64,000 nucleotides of DNA from contig CAKZUE010000048.1 in assembly GCA_937920635.1 (NCBI GenBank), positions 1 to 64,000 on the forward strand, written 5' to 3'. The translations under genes and the position numbers were made by a program. This document shows positions 15,943 through 24,422 of the stretch, piece by piece (the first letter of the stretch is position 1; each line of letters begins with the position of its first letter). Origin of the DNA: an uncultured Bryobacteraceae bacterium. GTDB taxonomy: Bacteria > Acidobacteriota > Terriglobia > Bryobacterales > Bryobacteraceae. The notes beneath the pieces are model-generated. The model saw only the letters and a list, made by a program, of their open reading frames with translations. It searched no databases and was not told the DNA's origin.

Positions 15943-16698
15943 TTGGCGGGCCGCCGCGGCGAGCTACGGATCGGAACCTCGGGCTGGTCTTACGCTCACT
16001 GGCGGGGCGTGCTGTATCCGGAAGGGGCGAAATCCGCGGAGTATCTGGCCCTGTACGCGCACGTGTTCCCCACGGTGGAGCTGAACGCGAGCTTCTACCG
16101 CATGCAGCGGGCGGAAACGTTCCGCAAGCAGGCGGCGGCCGTGCCGGAGGGGTTCGTGTTCGCGGTGAAGGCGCACCGCTCGATCACGCACGAGATGCGG
16201 CTGGAGGGCGTCGAAACAAGATGGCACGAATTTGTTTCCGCCGCGCGGGCGCTCGGCGGAAAGCTCGGCCCCGTGCTGCTGCAATTCCCACCCTCGTTCC
16301 GCTGCCGGCCGGACCTGCTGGAGGCGTTTCTGGACGGGCGCCGCCGCGCCTTCGGGGAGACGCCCCGGCTGGCGTTCGAGTTCCGCCACGGCTCCTGGTT
16401 CGAGGCGGGCACGCTGGAACTATTACGGGCGCACGGAGCGGCGATGGTGGTGGCGGACTCGTCCCGGTATCCGCGGGCGCCGCTGGAGCCTGTGGCGCCG
16501 TTCGTCTATCTGCGGTTCCACGGTCCCGGGGCGCTGTTCGCATCCAGCTACACCGACGCCCAGTTGAGCGAGTGGGCGGAGCGCATCCGCGGATGGCTCG
16601 GCGCCGGGCTCGACGTCTACGCCTACTTCAACAATGACGCCGGGGGCTGCGCGGTGCGCAATGCGCTGCGGCTGCGGGAACTGGCGGAAGATCTCTGA
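15943..16698 (+). CDS. DUF72 family protein
   Basis: 251 residues from a TTG at 15943 with GGAGG 9 bases upstream. Matches the DUF72 (YecE) TIM-barrel family: RIGTSGWSYAHWRGVLYP, FPTVELNASFYRMQ, FVFAVKAHRSITHE, LGPVLLQFPPSF, LAFEFRHGSWF, and YAYFNNDAGGCAVRNA at the C-terminus. The biochemical role of the family is not established. Alone in its unit: it follows a terminator and converges on the methyltransferase gene; the 190 bases after it hold nothing that I can support. Confidence 0.92.
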   Translation: MAGRRGELRIGTSGWSYAHWRGVLYPEGAKSAEYLALYAHVFPTVELNASFYRMQRAETFRKQAAAVPEGFVFAVKAHRSITHEMRLEGVETRWHEFVSAARALGGKLGPVLLQFPPSFRCRPDLLEAFLDGRRRAFGETPRLAFEFRHGSWFEAGTLELLRAHGAAMVVADSSRYPRAPLEPVAPFVYLRFHGPGALFASSYTDAQLSEWAERIRGWLGAGLDVYAYFNNDAGGCAVRNALRLRELAEDL

Positions 16699-16888
16699 GC
16701 CCCGCCGTGGCGGATTCACGATAATGGACGAAGCCATGACTGCGCAGGGGAGAGACCGCCTGCTTGCAGCGGCCGCCGTGTGCGCGTCTGCGGCCTCGAA
16801 ACGATCCAAGTGCTGGTCGAGCCATCCTATGCCCAGATGCAGCCGCCGGCGCAGGGCCCGCGGGTGGCGGCAGGCCAGCCCGTGCCGC

Positions 16889-17542
16889 TCAGCGCTTCTG
16901 GGCGACCAGGCGCACGACGCGCGCCCGCGGGTCCTGCGAATCGTTGCCCCACTCGGAGGGCATCTGGCGGTCTTCATAGCGCAGGATGCGGAGCCGCTGG
17001 TACAGGTTCAGGAGCTGGTTGTCGTAAAAGCCGGTGACGGTGTAAGCTGCGGAAGCGGGCGAGAGGGCTTCAATGTGGCGGCCTTCGATGACGAGCAATC
17101 CGCCGGGCTTCAGGGCGTCGATGAACCTGCGGGCGGCGCGCAGGGCGAGCGGCTCGGTGTAGAGGCAGAGGATGAGATCGTAAGAGGCCCGGGGCAGCAG
17201 CATTTTCTCCACGTCGCCGACGTGAGCGTCGAACTCGACTTTGAGCCGCCCGGCTTCCTCGCGGGCGCGGCGCACGGCGGCTTCCGACAGATCGACGCCT
17301 GTAACCTTCCAGCCCTTGCGGGCGAGGTAGATGGCGTTGCGCCCGTTGCCCATGCCGGCGTCGAGCGCCACGCCCGCGGGCAGGTTGGCCGTGGTTTCCA
17401 GCACCAGAGCGCTGGGGTTCACCGGCACGCGCGCGTCGGGGTTGAGATAAATCTGGTCCCAGCTTTGCGGGGCCTTCTGCCGGGTCTGCGCCGGCACCAG
17501 GTTGAGCGAAATGAGCGCGGCGAGCACGGCGGCAGGTTTCAT
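16889..17542 (-). CDS. Exported class I SAM-dependent methyltransferase
   Basis: 217 residues from the ATG at 17542. N-terminal signal peptide (~1-22, ...LNLVPAQ), unusual for this enzyme class. The Rossmann motif I is ALDAGMGNGRNAIYLARKG, followed by VTGVDLSEAAVRRAREEA, YDLILCLYTEP and LKPGGLLVIEGR. Starts 4 bases after the copper lipoprotein gene, so the two are probably co-translated. The methyl acceptor cannot be read from the sequence; a thiol, metalloid or small metabolite is plausible given the copper context. A signal peptide on an enzyme needing cytoplasmic SAM is odd; it may be only a membrane anchor. Confidence 0.85.
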   Translation of the reverse strand: MKPAAVLAALISLNLVPAQTRQKAPQSWDQIYLNPDARVPVNPSALVLETTANLPAGVALDAGMGNGRNAIYLARKGWKVTGVDLSEAAVRRAREEAGRLKVEFDAHVGDVEKMLLPRASYDLILCLYTEPLALRAARRFIDALKPGGLLVIEGRHIEALSPASAAYTVTGFYDNQLLNLYQRLRILRYEDRQMPSEWGNDSQDPRARVVRLVAQKR

Positions 17543-17546
17543 CCCA

Positions 17547-17861
17547 TTACTCCACAACGATGTCGGTGAGCCAGTAGTTCAGATCGTTGACGTTGACGGT
17601 GGCGCGGATCACGGCGCCTTCCTTCAGTTTGGCGAAGTCCGCTTCCTTCGGGACCGGGAACTCCATGGTCATGGCCTCCATCCAGCCCTCGATCTTTTCG
17701 TGGTCGATGGAGGCGATGCGGGCTTCCGGGCGCAGGCGGAGGACCTTGCCGCGGAGCTGGTAGCGCTGCTTCGGCTCGCCGTAATCGAATTTGGGCTCGC
17801 GGCGCGTGCTGCAAGCCAGGGCAAAGACGGGGATCAGGGCCAGCCAGTGCCGGCGGTTCAT
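17547..17861 (-). CDS. CusF-like copper-binding lipoprotein
   Basis: 104 residues from the ATG at 17861, with GGAGG 7 bases upstream. Lipoprotein signal (IPVFALAC, lipid Cys ~17). Then the CusF/copper-binding fold: YQLRGKVLRLRPEARIASIDHEKIEGWMEAMTMEFPV, where His54, Trp60, Met64 and Met66 occupy the positions that bind Cu(I)/Ag(I) in CusF. The family usually accompanies SCO1/SenC copper chaperones or copper efflux pumps, none of which are in view. It lies 23 bases downstream of the acyl-CoA dehydrogenase gene and 4 bases upstream of a methyltransferase gene. Confidence 0.87.
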   Translation of the reverse strand: MNRRHWLALIPVFALACSTRREPKFDYGEPKQRYQLRGKVLRLRPEARIASIDHEKIEGWMEAMTMEFPVPKEADFAKLKEGAVIRATVNVNDLNYWLTDIVVE

Positions 17862-17884
17862 CGTCACACCTCCGGTCTTCAATC

Positions 17885-19054
17885 TTACTTGTAGGCGGCG
17901 ACGCCCGTCAGCCGCTCGCCGATGACCAGGGCGTGGATGTGATCGGTGCCCTCGTAGGTCTTGACGGTTTCCAGATTGCAGAGATGACGCATGACGGGGT
18001 AGTCGTCGACGATGCCGTTGGCGCCGAGCAGGTCGCGCGCCAGGCGGGCGCACTCGAGCGCGATGGCGACGTTGTTGCGCTTGAGCATCGAGATGTGGGC
18101 GAAGTCGAGCCGGCCCTGATCCTTGAGGCGCCCGCAGTGCAGCGCCAGCAATTGCCCCTTGGTGATCTCGGTGGCCATCCAGGCGAGCTTCTCCTGCACG
18201 AGCTGGTGAGAGGCGATGGGGCGGTTGTCGAACTGCTTGCGCTCGATCGAATACTGGCGCGCGACCTCGATGCACTCCATGGCGGGGCCCAGCACGCCCC
18301 AGCCGATGCCGTAGCGCGCCTGCGAGAGGCAGGAGAGCGCCGCCTTGAGCCCTGCGGCGCCGGGCAGCCGCATGGAGTCCGGGATGCGGCAGTCGCTGAA
18401 GGAAAGCGATGAGGTGACCGAGGCGCGCATGGAAAGCTTGCCGTGAATGTCGGAGGTTCGGTAGCCGGGCGTGCCCTTCTCGACCAGGAAGCCGCGGATG
18501 CCCTCCGAAGTGCGCGCCCAGACCACGGCCACATGGGACACCGTGCCGTTGGTGATCCACGTCTTCTCGCCGTTCAGCACCCAGGAATCGCCGTCGCGCA
18601 CGGCGGTGGTGGTCATGCCGCCGGGGTTGGAGCCGAAGCCCGGCTCGGTCAGCCCGAAGCAGCCGATCAGCTCGCCTGTGGCGAGCTTGGGCAGATATTT
18701 GTTCTTCTGCTCATCGCTGCCGAAGGTGAAGATGGGGTACATGACCAGCGCGCCCTGGACGGAGGCGAAGCTGCGCAGGCCGGAATCGCCGCGCTCGAGT
18801 TCCTGCATGATGAGGCCGTACTCGACGTTGGTCATGCCGGCGGCGCCGTAGCCTTCCAGGTTCGCGCCGAGGAAGCCCATTTCGCCCATCTCGGGGATCA
18901 GTTCCGAGGGGAAGCGGCCTTCGTTGTAGCAATCCTTGATGACCGGGATGACGCGGTCCTCCACCCACTGCCGGGTGGTCTGGCGGACGAGCTTTTCCTC
19001 ATCGCTCAACTGGGAGTCGACGAGCAGGTAATCGAACCCGTGGTAGGCGGCCAT
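17885..19054 (-). CDS. gcdH: Glutaryl-CoA dehydrogenase (acyl-CoA dehydrogenase family)
   Basis: 389 residues from the ATG at 19054. A full acyl-CoA dehydrogenase fold with FAD motifs CFGLTEPGFGSNPGGM and WVLNGEKTWITNG. The catalytic Glu368 lies in TYEGTDHIHALVIG, and the whole C-terminus is closest to glutaryl-CoA dehydrogenase, which oxidises and decarboxylates glutaryl-CoA to crotonyl-CoA in lysine and tryptophan breakdown. A related short-chain substrate cannot be excluded. No electron-transfer flavoprotein gene is nearby. Downstream, 23 bases away, is the copper lipoprotein gene. Confidence 0.85.
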   Translation of the reverse strand: MAAYHGFDYLLVDSQLSDEEKLVRQTTRQWVEDRVIPVIKDCYNEGRFPSELIPEMGEMGFLGANLEGYGAAGMTNVEYGLIMQELERGDSGLRSFASVQGALVMYPIFTFGSDEQKNKYLPKLATGELIGCFGLTEPGFGSNPGGMTTTAVRDGDSWVLNGEKTWITNGTVSHVAVVWARTSEGIRGFLVEKGTPGYRTSDIHGKLSMRASVTSSLSFSDCRIPDSMRLPGAAGLKAALSCLSQARYGIGWGVLGPAMECIEVARQYSIERKQFDNRPIASHQLVQEKLAWMATEITKGQLLALHCGRLKDQGRLDFAHISMLKRNNVAIALECARLARDLLGANGIVDDYPVMRHLCNLETVKTYEGTDHIHALVIGERLTGVAAYK

Positions 19055-19122
19055 ATTCCTCCATGGTAGCCGGACATACGGCGGGTGAGATTTCTGCCCG
19101 CCCGGGGCCACCTATTTCATGG

Positions 19123-20871
19123 ATGACGGCGATTGTCCTGCTGGCGCTCCTGATTGCAAGCTCCGCGGCGGAGGAAGCCGATCGCGGCTATGCGGCACTG
19201 CGCGCCGGCCAATACGATGCGGCGGTGGCGGCTTTCGAGCGCGCGCTGGAAGCGGACCCCGGGCTGCGGCACGTGCGCAAGGACCTGGCCTATACGCTGC
19301 TGCGGCGGGGCGACCGGGAGGCGGCGCGGGACCACTTCGACCGGCTGCGGCGCGAGGATCCCGGCGACGAGCAGTCGGCGCTGGAGTACGCGTTTCTCTG
19401 TTACGAAACGCGGCGGGTGCAGGAGGCGCGGCGGGCGTTCCATATGCTGCGCCTGGCGGCGAAGCAGGAGGCGGTGCGGCGGACGGCGGCGGAGGCGTTT
19501 GAAAACGTCGACCGCCCGCTGCGCGAGGGCATCGAGCGCTGGAGCGAGGCGGTGCGCCGCGCGCCGCAGCAATGGTCGGCGCATGAAGAGCTGGCGCAAC
19601 TGGCCGAAATGAGAGACGAGCTGGCGCTGGCGGCGGAGCACTACGAATTGGCGTGGAAGCTGCGCCCGCAAAAGCACGAACTGCTGCTGCGCCTGGCGCG
19701 GGTGTGGCGCGAACTGGGACGCGAGGATCAGGCGCGGGCGGCGCTCGCGACAGCGTGGAAGCATGGGTCGACACGGGTGAGCGAGCAGGCGCGCGAGATG
19801 ATGCAGGGCGAGCTGCCGCGCGCCGAGGATGCGGTTCTGGCGGTTGCCGCGCCTCCGCCGCAGGAGACCGTGCTGGCGGCGGCGCCCCTGCCGGCGCTGG
19901 AGATGGGGGAGCGGTCGCTGGCGGGCAGTTATCTGAATGACGCCTACCGCTACTTCCGCAAGGCGGTGGAGGAAGAACCGGACAACGCGCGGGCGCAGTA
20001 TCTGCTCGGCGTCACCGCCAACCTGTTGCAGCGCGACGAGGAGGCGTTGCGGTGGTTCGCCCGGGCGCGCCGCTCCGATGACGCGGCAATCGCCGCCCGG
20101 GCGCAGGAAGGCTACCTGGCGCTGAAGCCGAAGTTTAGCCGCTTCACCACGGACCTCTGGGCGATCCCGTTCTATTCCTCGCGCTGGCAGGGCGCGTTCG
20201 CCTACGGGCAGGTGAAGGGGCAGTGGCGCACGCGGCATCTGCCCGTGAATCCGTATGTCTCCCTGCGTTTCGTCGGCGACTCGGCGGGCGGGCGGCAGGC
20301 GGCCAAGGCGCTGCTGCCGCTGTATCTCAGCGAAAAGAGCGTGATTGCGGCGGCAGGGGCGAGCCGGGTGCTGCATCCGACCACCTTTGCCTGGTTCGAG
20401 GCAGGACGCTCGTGGGCGTACGGCGAACAGCGGTTTTACGAAGAGCGCTGGCGGTGGGACGCGCGGGGAGGCGTGTCTCTGCTGAAGGGCTGGGGGCGGC
20501 TTGCGGGCGGGCGCGAGCCGGGGCGTTTCCACGAAGTGAACGTGGACGGCGTCTATGCCTCGCGGTTCCGCCACAACATGCTGGTCTATGCGCAGAACCG
20601 CACGGGCTACACCTTCGCGCCCGCGCTGGGCGGCACGCAGTGGCAGGCGTACGCGGTGTGGAACGCGACCGTGGACCGGCGCGGCGAGTACTGGGGCAAC
20701 TTTGTGGAAGCCGGCTTCGGCGTCCGGCTGCACTCGCCCTCGCTGCCGCAGGGCATGAGCTGGCGGGCGGAGTTCGTGCGCGGCGCGCACCTGCGGAATG
20801 AATCGAATCCCTGGGCGGCGAACTATTGGGATTTCCGGACGGGCATCTGGTATGCACGCACGAGGTATTAG
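19123..20871 (+). CDS. TPR protein with C-terminal outer-membrane barrel-like domain
   Basis: 582 residues from the ATG at 19123; signal peptide ~1-16. Several tetratricopeptide repeats (~20-340; e.g. GYAALRAGQYDAAVAAFERAL, NARAQYLLGVTANLLQRDEEALRWFARA). From ~345 the sequence turns into alternating aromatic strands (WQGAFAYGQVKGQW, FAWFEAGRSWAYGEQRFYEERW, GEYWGNFVEAGFGVRL) ending in TGIWYARTRY, as in outer-membrane barrels. The plan recalls PgaA-type exporters and the phage N4 receptor NfrA. The next gene overlaps it by 20 bases and encodes a glycoside-hydrolase-like protein, which strengthens a polysaccharide-export or processing role; this remains inference. Confidence 0.75.
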   Translation: MTAIVLLALLIASSAAEEADRGYAALRAGQYDAAVAAFERALEADPGLRHVRKDLAYTLLRRGDREAARDHFDRLRREDPGDEQSALEYAFLCYETRRVQEARRAFHMLRLAAKQEAVRRTAAEAFENVDRPLREGIERWSEAVRRAPQQWSAHEELAQLAEMRDELALAAEHYELAWKLRPQKHELLLRLARVWRELGREDQARAALATAWKHGSTRVSEQAREMMQGELPRAEDAVLAVAAPPPQETVLAAAPLPALEMGERSLAGSYLNDAYRYFRKAVEEEPDNARAQYLLGVTANLLQRDEEALRWFARARRSDDAAIAARAQEGYLALKPKFSRFTTDLWAIPFYSSRWQGAFAYGQVKGQWRTRHLPVNPYVSLRFVGDSAGGRQAAKALLPLYLSEKSVIAAAGASRVLHPTTFAWFEAGRSWAYGEQRFYEERWRWDARGGVSLLKGWGRLAGGREPGRFHEVNVDGVYASRFRHNMLVYAQNRTGYTFAPALGGTQWQAYAVWNATVDRRGEYWGNFVEAGFGVRLHSPSLPQGMSWRAEFVRGAHLRNESNPWAANYWDFRTGIWYARTRY

Positions 20872-22684
20872 CGGGTTTCTGATTCTGTGGCTCTGGTCCG
20901 GCGCGCAGGCGGACGGTGGATGGCGGCGCGTGCTGGAAGCAACGGGGCTCGACGGCAGGCGGCTCGTCCTGCTGGAAGGAGACTCGGCGGAGGCGCGGGC
21001 GGCGGGGTTCGTGCCCGAAGGCGGACGCGTGGAGGTGCGGAGCGTGCGCGACACGCATCTGCCGTCGCTGGAAATCGTCTGGGAGAAGCCGGTGACGTTG
21101 CCACGCTTTCGCGTGCCGGAACGCGCGGCGGTGTTCACGCGCGAGCGCTGGACCGGAGCGCCTCTGGCGGCGGGGTTCCGCGACGGCGAGCGCGTCGTGT
21201 TCTGGACGGCGGCGCCGATCGGCGAAAGGGGCTATGAGCGGTACCCGTACCTGGCGCAGGCGCTGATGGAACTGGGGCTCGCGCCGCGGGCGGAGACGCG
21301 CGGGCTGTGGGCGTTTTTCGACTCCTCCTACCGGCTGCGGGCGGATCCCGAGTATCTGGCGGACCGGTGGAGAAGGGCCGGCATCGGCGCGCTGCATGTG
21401 GCGGCGTGGCACTACTGGGAGGCGGATCCGGGGCGGGACGCGTGGTTGAGGAACCTGATCGGCGCCTGCCACCGGCGGGCGATCCACGTCTATGCGTGGA
21501 TCGAGTTCCCGCACGTGAGCGAGGCGTTCTGGAGCGCGCATCCACAGTGGCGCGAGAAGACCGCCACGGGGCAGGACGCGCATCTGGACTGGCGCAAGCT
21601 GATGAACCTGGCCGATGCGGACTGTGCGGCGGCGGTGGAGGCGGGGCTGCGCGGACTGCTGGAGAGATTCGACTGGGACGGCGTGAACCTGGCCGAGCTG
21701 TACTTCGAATCGCTGGAGGGCTATCTGAACCCGGCGCGGTTCACGCCCTTCAATGAGCGCGTGCGGCAGGAGTTCCGGGCTGAATCCGGCATCGACCCGG
21801 CGGACTTCTACAACCCGGCTTCGCGCGCCTACCACGTCCGGGACGCGGCCCCGATGCGGCGCTTCCTCGACTACCGCGCGCGGCTGGCGCACCGGCTTCA
21901 GGTGGAGTGGCTGGGGCGCGTGCGCCGCATGGCCGATGAACGGGGCGGGCTGGATCTGGTGCTGACCCACGTGGATGACCGCTTCGATACGGCGATGCGC
22001 GACAATTTGGGCGCCGACGCGGCGGCGCTGCTGCCGGAGGCGGCGCGGTTCGGCGCCGCATTTCTGGTGGAGGATCCCGCCACCATCTGGAATCTCGGGC
22101 CGGAGCGGTATGCGGAGCTGGCGCGCCGCTATGCGCCCATCACTCCTGCGGGCGTGATGCTGGGCGCGGACATCAACATCGTCGAGCGATACCAGGACGT
22201 CTATCCGACCCGGCAGCAGACCGGCGGGGAGCTGTTCCAGCTTCTGCACTGGGCGGCGAGGTCGTTTCCGCAGGTCGCCATCTATTTTGAGAATTCGATC
22301 CTCGGGCCGGACTGGCGGCTGTTGGGCGCGGCGGCGGCTGCGGCGCAGGTGCGCGAACTGGACGGCGGGGAGCTGGAGGTGGAGTCGCCACGTCCGGTGG
22401 CGGTGGCGTGGCAGGGGTGCGCCATGGTAGACGGACAGCTATGGCCATTGTGGAGCCAGGGGAAGCTGTTGATCCCGGCAGGACGGCGGCGGGTGGCGCC
22501 GTGCGCCGATTCCGCGCCGCCCGTGCTCGAGGACTTCAACGGCAACATCCTGAAGCTGGAACAGTTGCACGGCATGTGGCGGCTGGAATATGAAAGCCGC
22601 GCCCGGGCGATCGCCGTGCTGGCAGGCGGACGGCGCGAGGTGCGATTCTTCCCGCCGGGGCGTCATCAGGTGTGGCTGCGGTAG
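20852..22684 (+). CDS. Exported glycoside hydrolase-like TIM-barrel protein
   Basis: 610 residues from the ATG at 20852 inside the end of the previous gene. Signal peptide ~1-19. The central part (~155-430) reads as a GHL10/PgaB-C-like TIM barrel: IGALHVAAWHYWEADPG, HRRAIHVYAWIEFPH, the WDGVNLAELYFES strand with a candidate acidic residue, and LDLVLTHVDDRFD. The C-terminal ~150 residues look like a beta domain. I infer a carbohydrate-active enzyme that works in the periplasm with the upstream TPR/barrel protein. Catalytic residues are not certain and the family assignment is weak. Confidence 0.65.
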   Translation: MHARGISGFLILWLWSGAQADGGWRRVLEATGLDGRRLVLLEGDSAEARAAGFVPEGGRVEVRSVRDTHLPSLEIVWEKPVTLPRFRVPERAAVFTRERWTGAPLAAGFRDGERVVFWTAAPIGERGYERYPYLAQALMELGLAPRAETRGLWAFFDSSYRLRADPEYLADRWRRAGIGALHVAAWHYWEADPGRDAWLRNLIGACHRRAIHVYAWIEFPHVSEAFWSAHPQWREKTATGQDAHLDWRKLMNLADADCAAAVEAGLRGLLERFDWDGVNLAELYFESLEGYLNPARFTPFNERVRQEFRAESGIDPADFYNPASRAYHVRDAAPMRRFLDYRARLAHRLQVEWLGRVRRMADERGGLDLVLTHVDDRFDTAMRDNLGADAAALLPEAARFGAAFLVEDPATIWNLGPERYAELARRYAPITPAGVMLGADINIVERYQDVYPTRQQTGGELFQLLHWAARSFPQVAIYFENSILGPDWRLLGAAAAAAQVRELDGGELEVESPRPVAVAWQGCAMVDGQLWPLWSQGKLLIPAGRRRVAPCADSAPPVLEDFNGNILKLEQLHGMWRLEYESRARAIAVLAGGRREVRFFPPGRHQVWLR

Positions 22685-22691
22685 GGCGGGC

Positions 22692-22712
22692 ACGCCGCCG
22701 CCGGCGGCGTTT
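22692..22712 (+). terminator. Short GC hairpin after the glycoside hydrolase-like gene
   Basis: ACGCCGCC and GGCGGCGT form an 8-bp stem with a 3-base loop, ending in TTTC. It lies 8 bases after the stop and 37 bases before the glutathione peroxidase start. Confidence 0.5.
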
Positions 22713-22748
22713 CTGCATCCCGGCGCGTCCGGGCTCATCCAACAGAAC

Positions 22749-23276
22749 ATGAACCGCCGATTTCTGCTCACAGGAGTTCTGCTGACTGCCATGTCCGCTC
22801 TGGCTGCTTCCTCCATCTACGACTTCACGATGAAGACCATCGACGGCGCCCCGGCGCCGCTGAAGCAGTACCAGGGAAAGGTGGTGTTGATCGTCAACGT
22901 CGCCAGCCGCTGCGGCTACACGCCGCAATATGCGGGGCTGGAACAGCTCTACCGCAAGTACAAGGACCGCGGCTTCGTGATCATCGGTGTGCCGGCCAAC
23001 AACTTCGGCGGGCAGGAGCCGGGCACGGAAGCGGAAATCAAGGAATTTTGCAAGCGGAACTACGACGTCACGTTCCCGATGATGTCGAAGGTTTCGGTGA
23101 AGGGCAGCGACATGACGCCGCTGTATCAGTACCTGACTTCCTCCGCCGGGGGTGACGTGAAGTGGAACTTCACCAAGTTTTTGGTGGGCAAGGACGGCAA
23201 GGTGATCGGGCGCTTCGAGCCCAATGTGAAGCCGGACGCGCCTGAGCTGCTGGCGGCGATCGAGAAAGCCCTGTAA
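22749..23276 (+). CDS. Exported glutathione peroxidase-family protein
   Basis: 175 residues from the ATG at 22749, with a signal peptide (~1-19). The peroxidase triad is present: Cys55 in NVASRCGYTPQY, Gln89 in PANNFGGQEPG and Trp139/Asn140 in VKWNFTKFLV. The active-site Cys (not selenocysteine) and exported location suggest a thioredoxin-dependent peroxidase removing hydroperoxides in the periplasm. A signal peptide is less common in this family. A clear terminator follows within 35 bases. Confidence 0.93.
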   Translation: MNRRFLLTGVLLTAMSALAASSIYDFTMKTIDGAPAPLKQYQGKVVLIVNVASRCGYTPQYAGLEQLYRKYKDRGFVIIGVPANNFGGQEPGTEAEIKEFCKRNYDVTFPMMSKVSVKGSDMTPLYQYLTSSAGGDVKWNFTKFLVGKDGKVIGRFEPNVKPDAPELLAAIEKAL

Positions 23277-23308
23277 ACGCCTGAATCCGGCAACCATCTG
23301 ATACGCTG

Positions 23309-23345
23309 AAGGGGGCAAGGCCCTGCGGGCCTGATGCCCCCTTTA
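23309..23345 (+). terminator. Rho-independent terminator
   Basis: AAGGGGGCA pairs with TGCCCCCTT, with a second stem AGGCCC/GGGCCT at the tip, and the sequence continues TTTA. It sits between the peroxidase gene and galE, whose ATG follows 9 bases later, so galE probably starts from a promoter upstream of or overlapping this hairpin. Confidence 0.8.
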
Positions 23346-23353
23346 CCGTATTC

Positions 23354-24331
23354 ATGGCCACGATTCTTGTCACCGGAGGCGCCGGCTACATCGGCGCCCA
23401 CACGGCGCGTCTTCTGCTGGAAGAGGGGCACGACGTCCAGGTGCTCGACGACCTCAGCAAGGGGTACGCGCACAACGTCCCCAAGGGGCGGCTGCACATC
23501 ATCAACCTCCACGACACGGCGTCTCTGGACGCCCTGTTCGCCGCGCACCGCTTCGACGCCGTGGTCCACTTTGCGGCGCTGATCGCGGTGGGCGAGAGCA
23601 TGCAGGAGCCGGAGCGCTACTTCCGCAACAACGTGGGCGGTTCGGTGGCGCTGTTGGAGATGATGCGCCGCCACCGCGTGCGCCGCTTGGTGTTCAGCTC
23701 CACCGCGGCTGTCTATGGCGACCCCGACACGGCGCCGATTCCGGAGGACGCGCCGCTCCGTCCCAAGAACCCGTATGGCGAATCCAAGCGGATGGTGGAG
23801 CGGATCCTCGAGTGGCTGGATCAGACCTCCGGACTGCGCAGCGTCTGCCTGCGCTACTTCAACGCCTGCGGAGCGGAGCCGCGCTATGGCATCGGCGAAG
23901 AGCATCAGCCTGAAACCCATCTGATCCCGCTCATTCTGCGCGCCGTGCAGACGGGGGAGCCGCTGACGGTTTACGGAGACGACTACCCCACGCCGGACGG
24001 TACCTGCATCCGGGACTACATCCACGTCTCGGATCTGGCGGAAGCGCACGCGCGGGCGCTGGATCATCTGATGAACGGCGGCGGCAGCGAAGTATTCAAC
24101 GCGGGTACCGGACGTGGCTATTCCGTGCTGGAGGTGATCCGGGCGGCGGAGAAAGCCACCGGTATGCCGGTGCCGTTCCGGTTTGGTCCGCGCCGCGAGG
24201 GAGACGCCGCCGTGCTCGTGGCCGATAGCTCCAAGCTCCAGAAAACATTGGGCTGGCGGCCCCAATACGAAACACTGGAGGCGATGGTGGGCACCGCCTG
24301 GGAGTTTGCACGGCAGCGGCGGCGGGGCTGA
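23354..24331 (+). CDS. galE: UDP-glucose 4-epimerase
   Basis: 325 residues. Interconverts UDP-glucose and UDP-galactose. NAD-binding TGGAGYIGAHTARLL at the N-terminus, the catalytic FSSTAAVYG and YGESKRM (YxxxK) pair, LRYFNACGA, and GTCIRDYIHVSDLAEAHA as in GalE rather than dTDP-glucose dehydratases. It supplies sugar nucleotides and may feed the UDP-sugar activities encoded at 25755-29929. Single gene between a terminator and the membrane-fusion-protein gene 90 bases away. Confidence 0.93.
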   Translation: MATILVTGGAGYIGAHTARLLLEEGHDVQVLDDLSKGYAHNVPKGRLHIINLHDTASLDALFAAHRFDAVVHFAALIAVGESMQEPERYFRNNVGGSVALLEMMRRHRVRRLVFSSTAAVYGDPDTAPIPEDAPLRPKNPYGESKRMVERILEWLDQTSGLRSVCLRYFNACGAEPRYGIGEEHQPETHLIPLILRAVQTGEPLTVYGDDYPTPDGTCIRDYIHVSDLAEAHARALDHLMNGGGSEVFNAGTGRGYSVLEVIRAAEKATGMPVPFRFGPRREGDAAVLVADSSKLQKTLGWRPQYETLEAMVGTAWEFARQRRRG

Positions 24332-24422
24332 GAGTCGCAGCCGAATGTAACCGGCAGCGCCCTGTTGTGCGCCTTTTCCGGGTAGAGCGCGTCTAAGCTG
24401 AGGAAAGGAACTTTGTGTCTCC

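Noticed and set aside
16699-16888. Possible small gene between DUF72 and the methyltransferase
   Set aside because: A fragment reading LETIQVLVEPSYAQMQPP looks protein-like, but it has no start with ribosome site and runs into noise; too weak to call.
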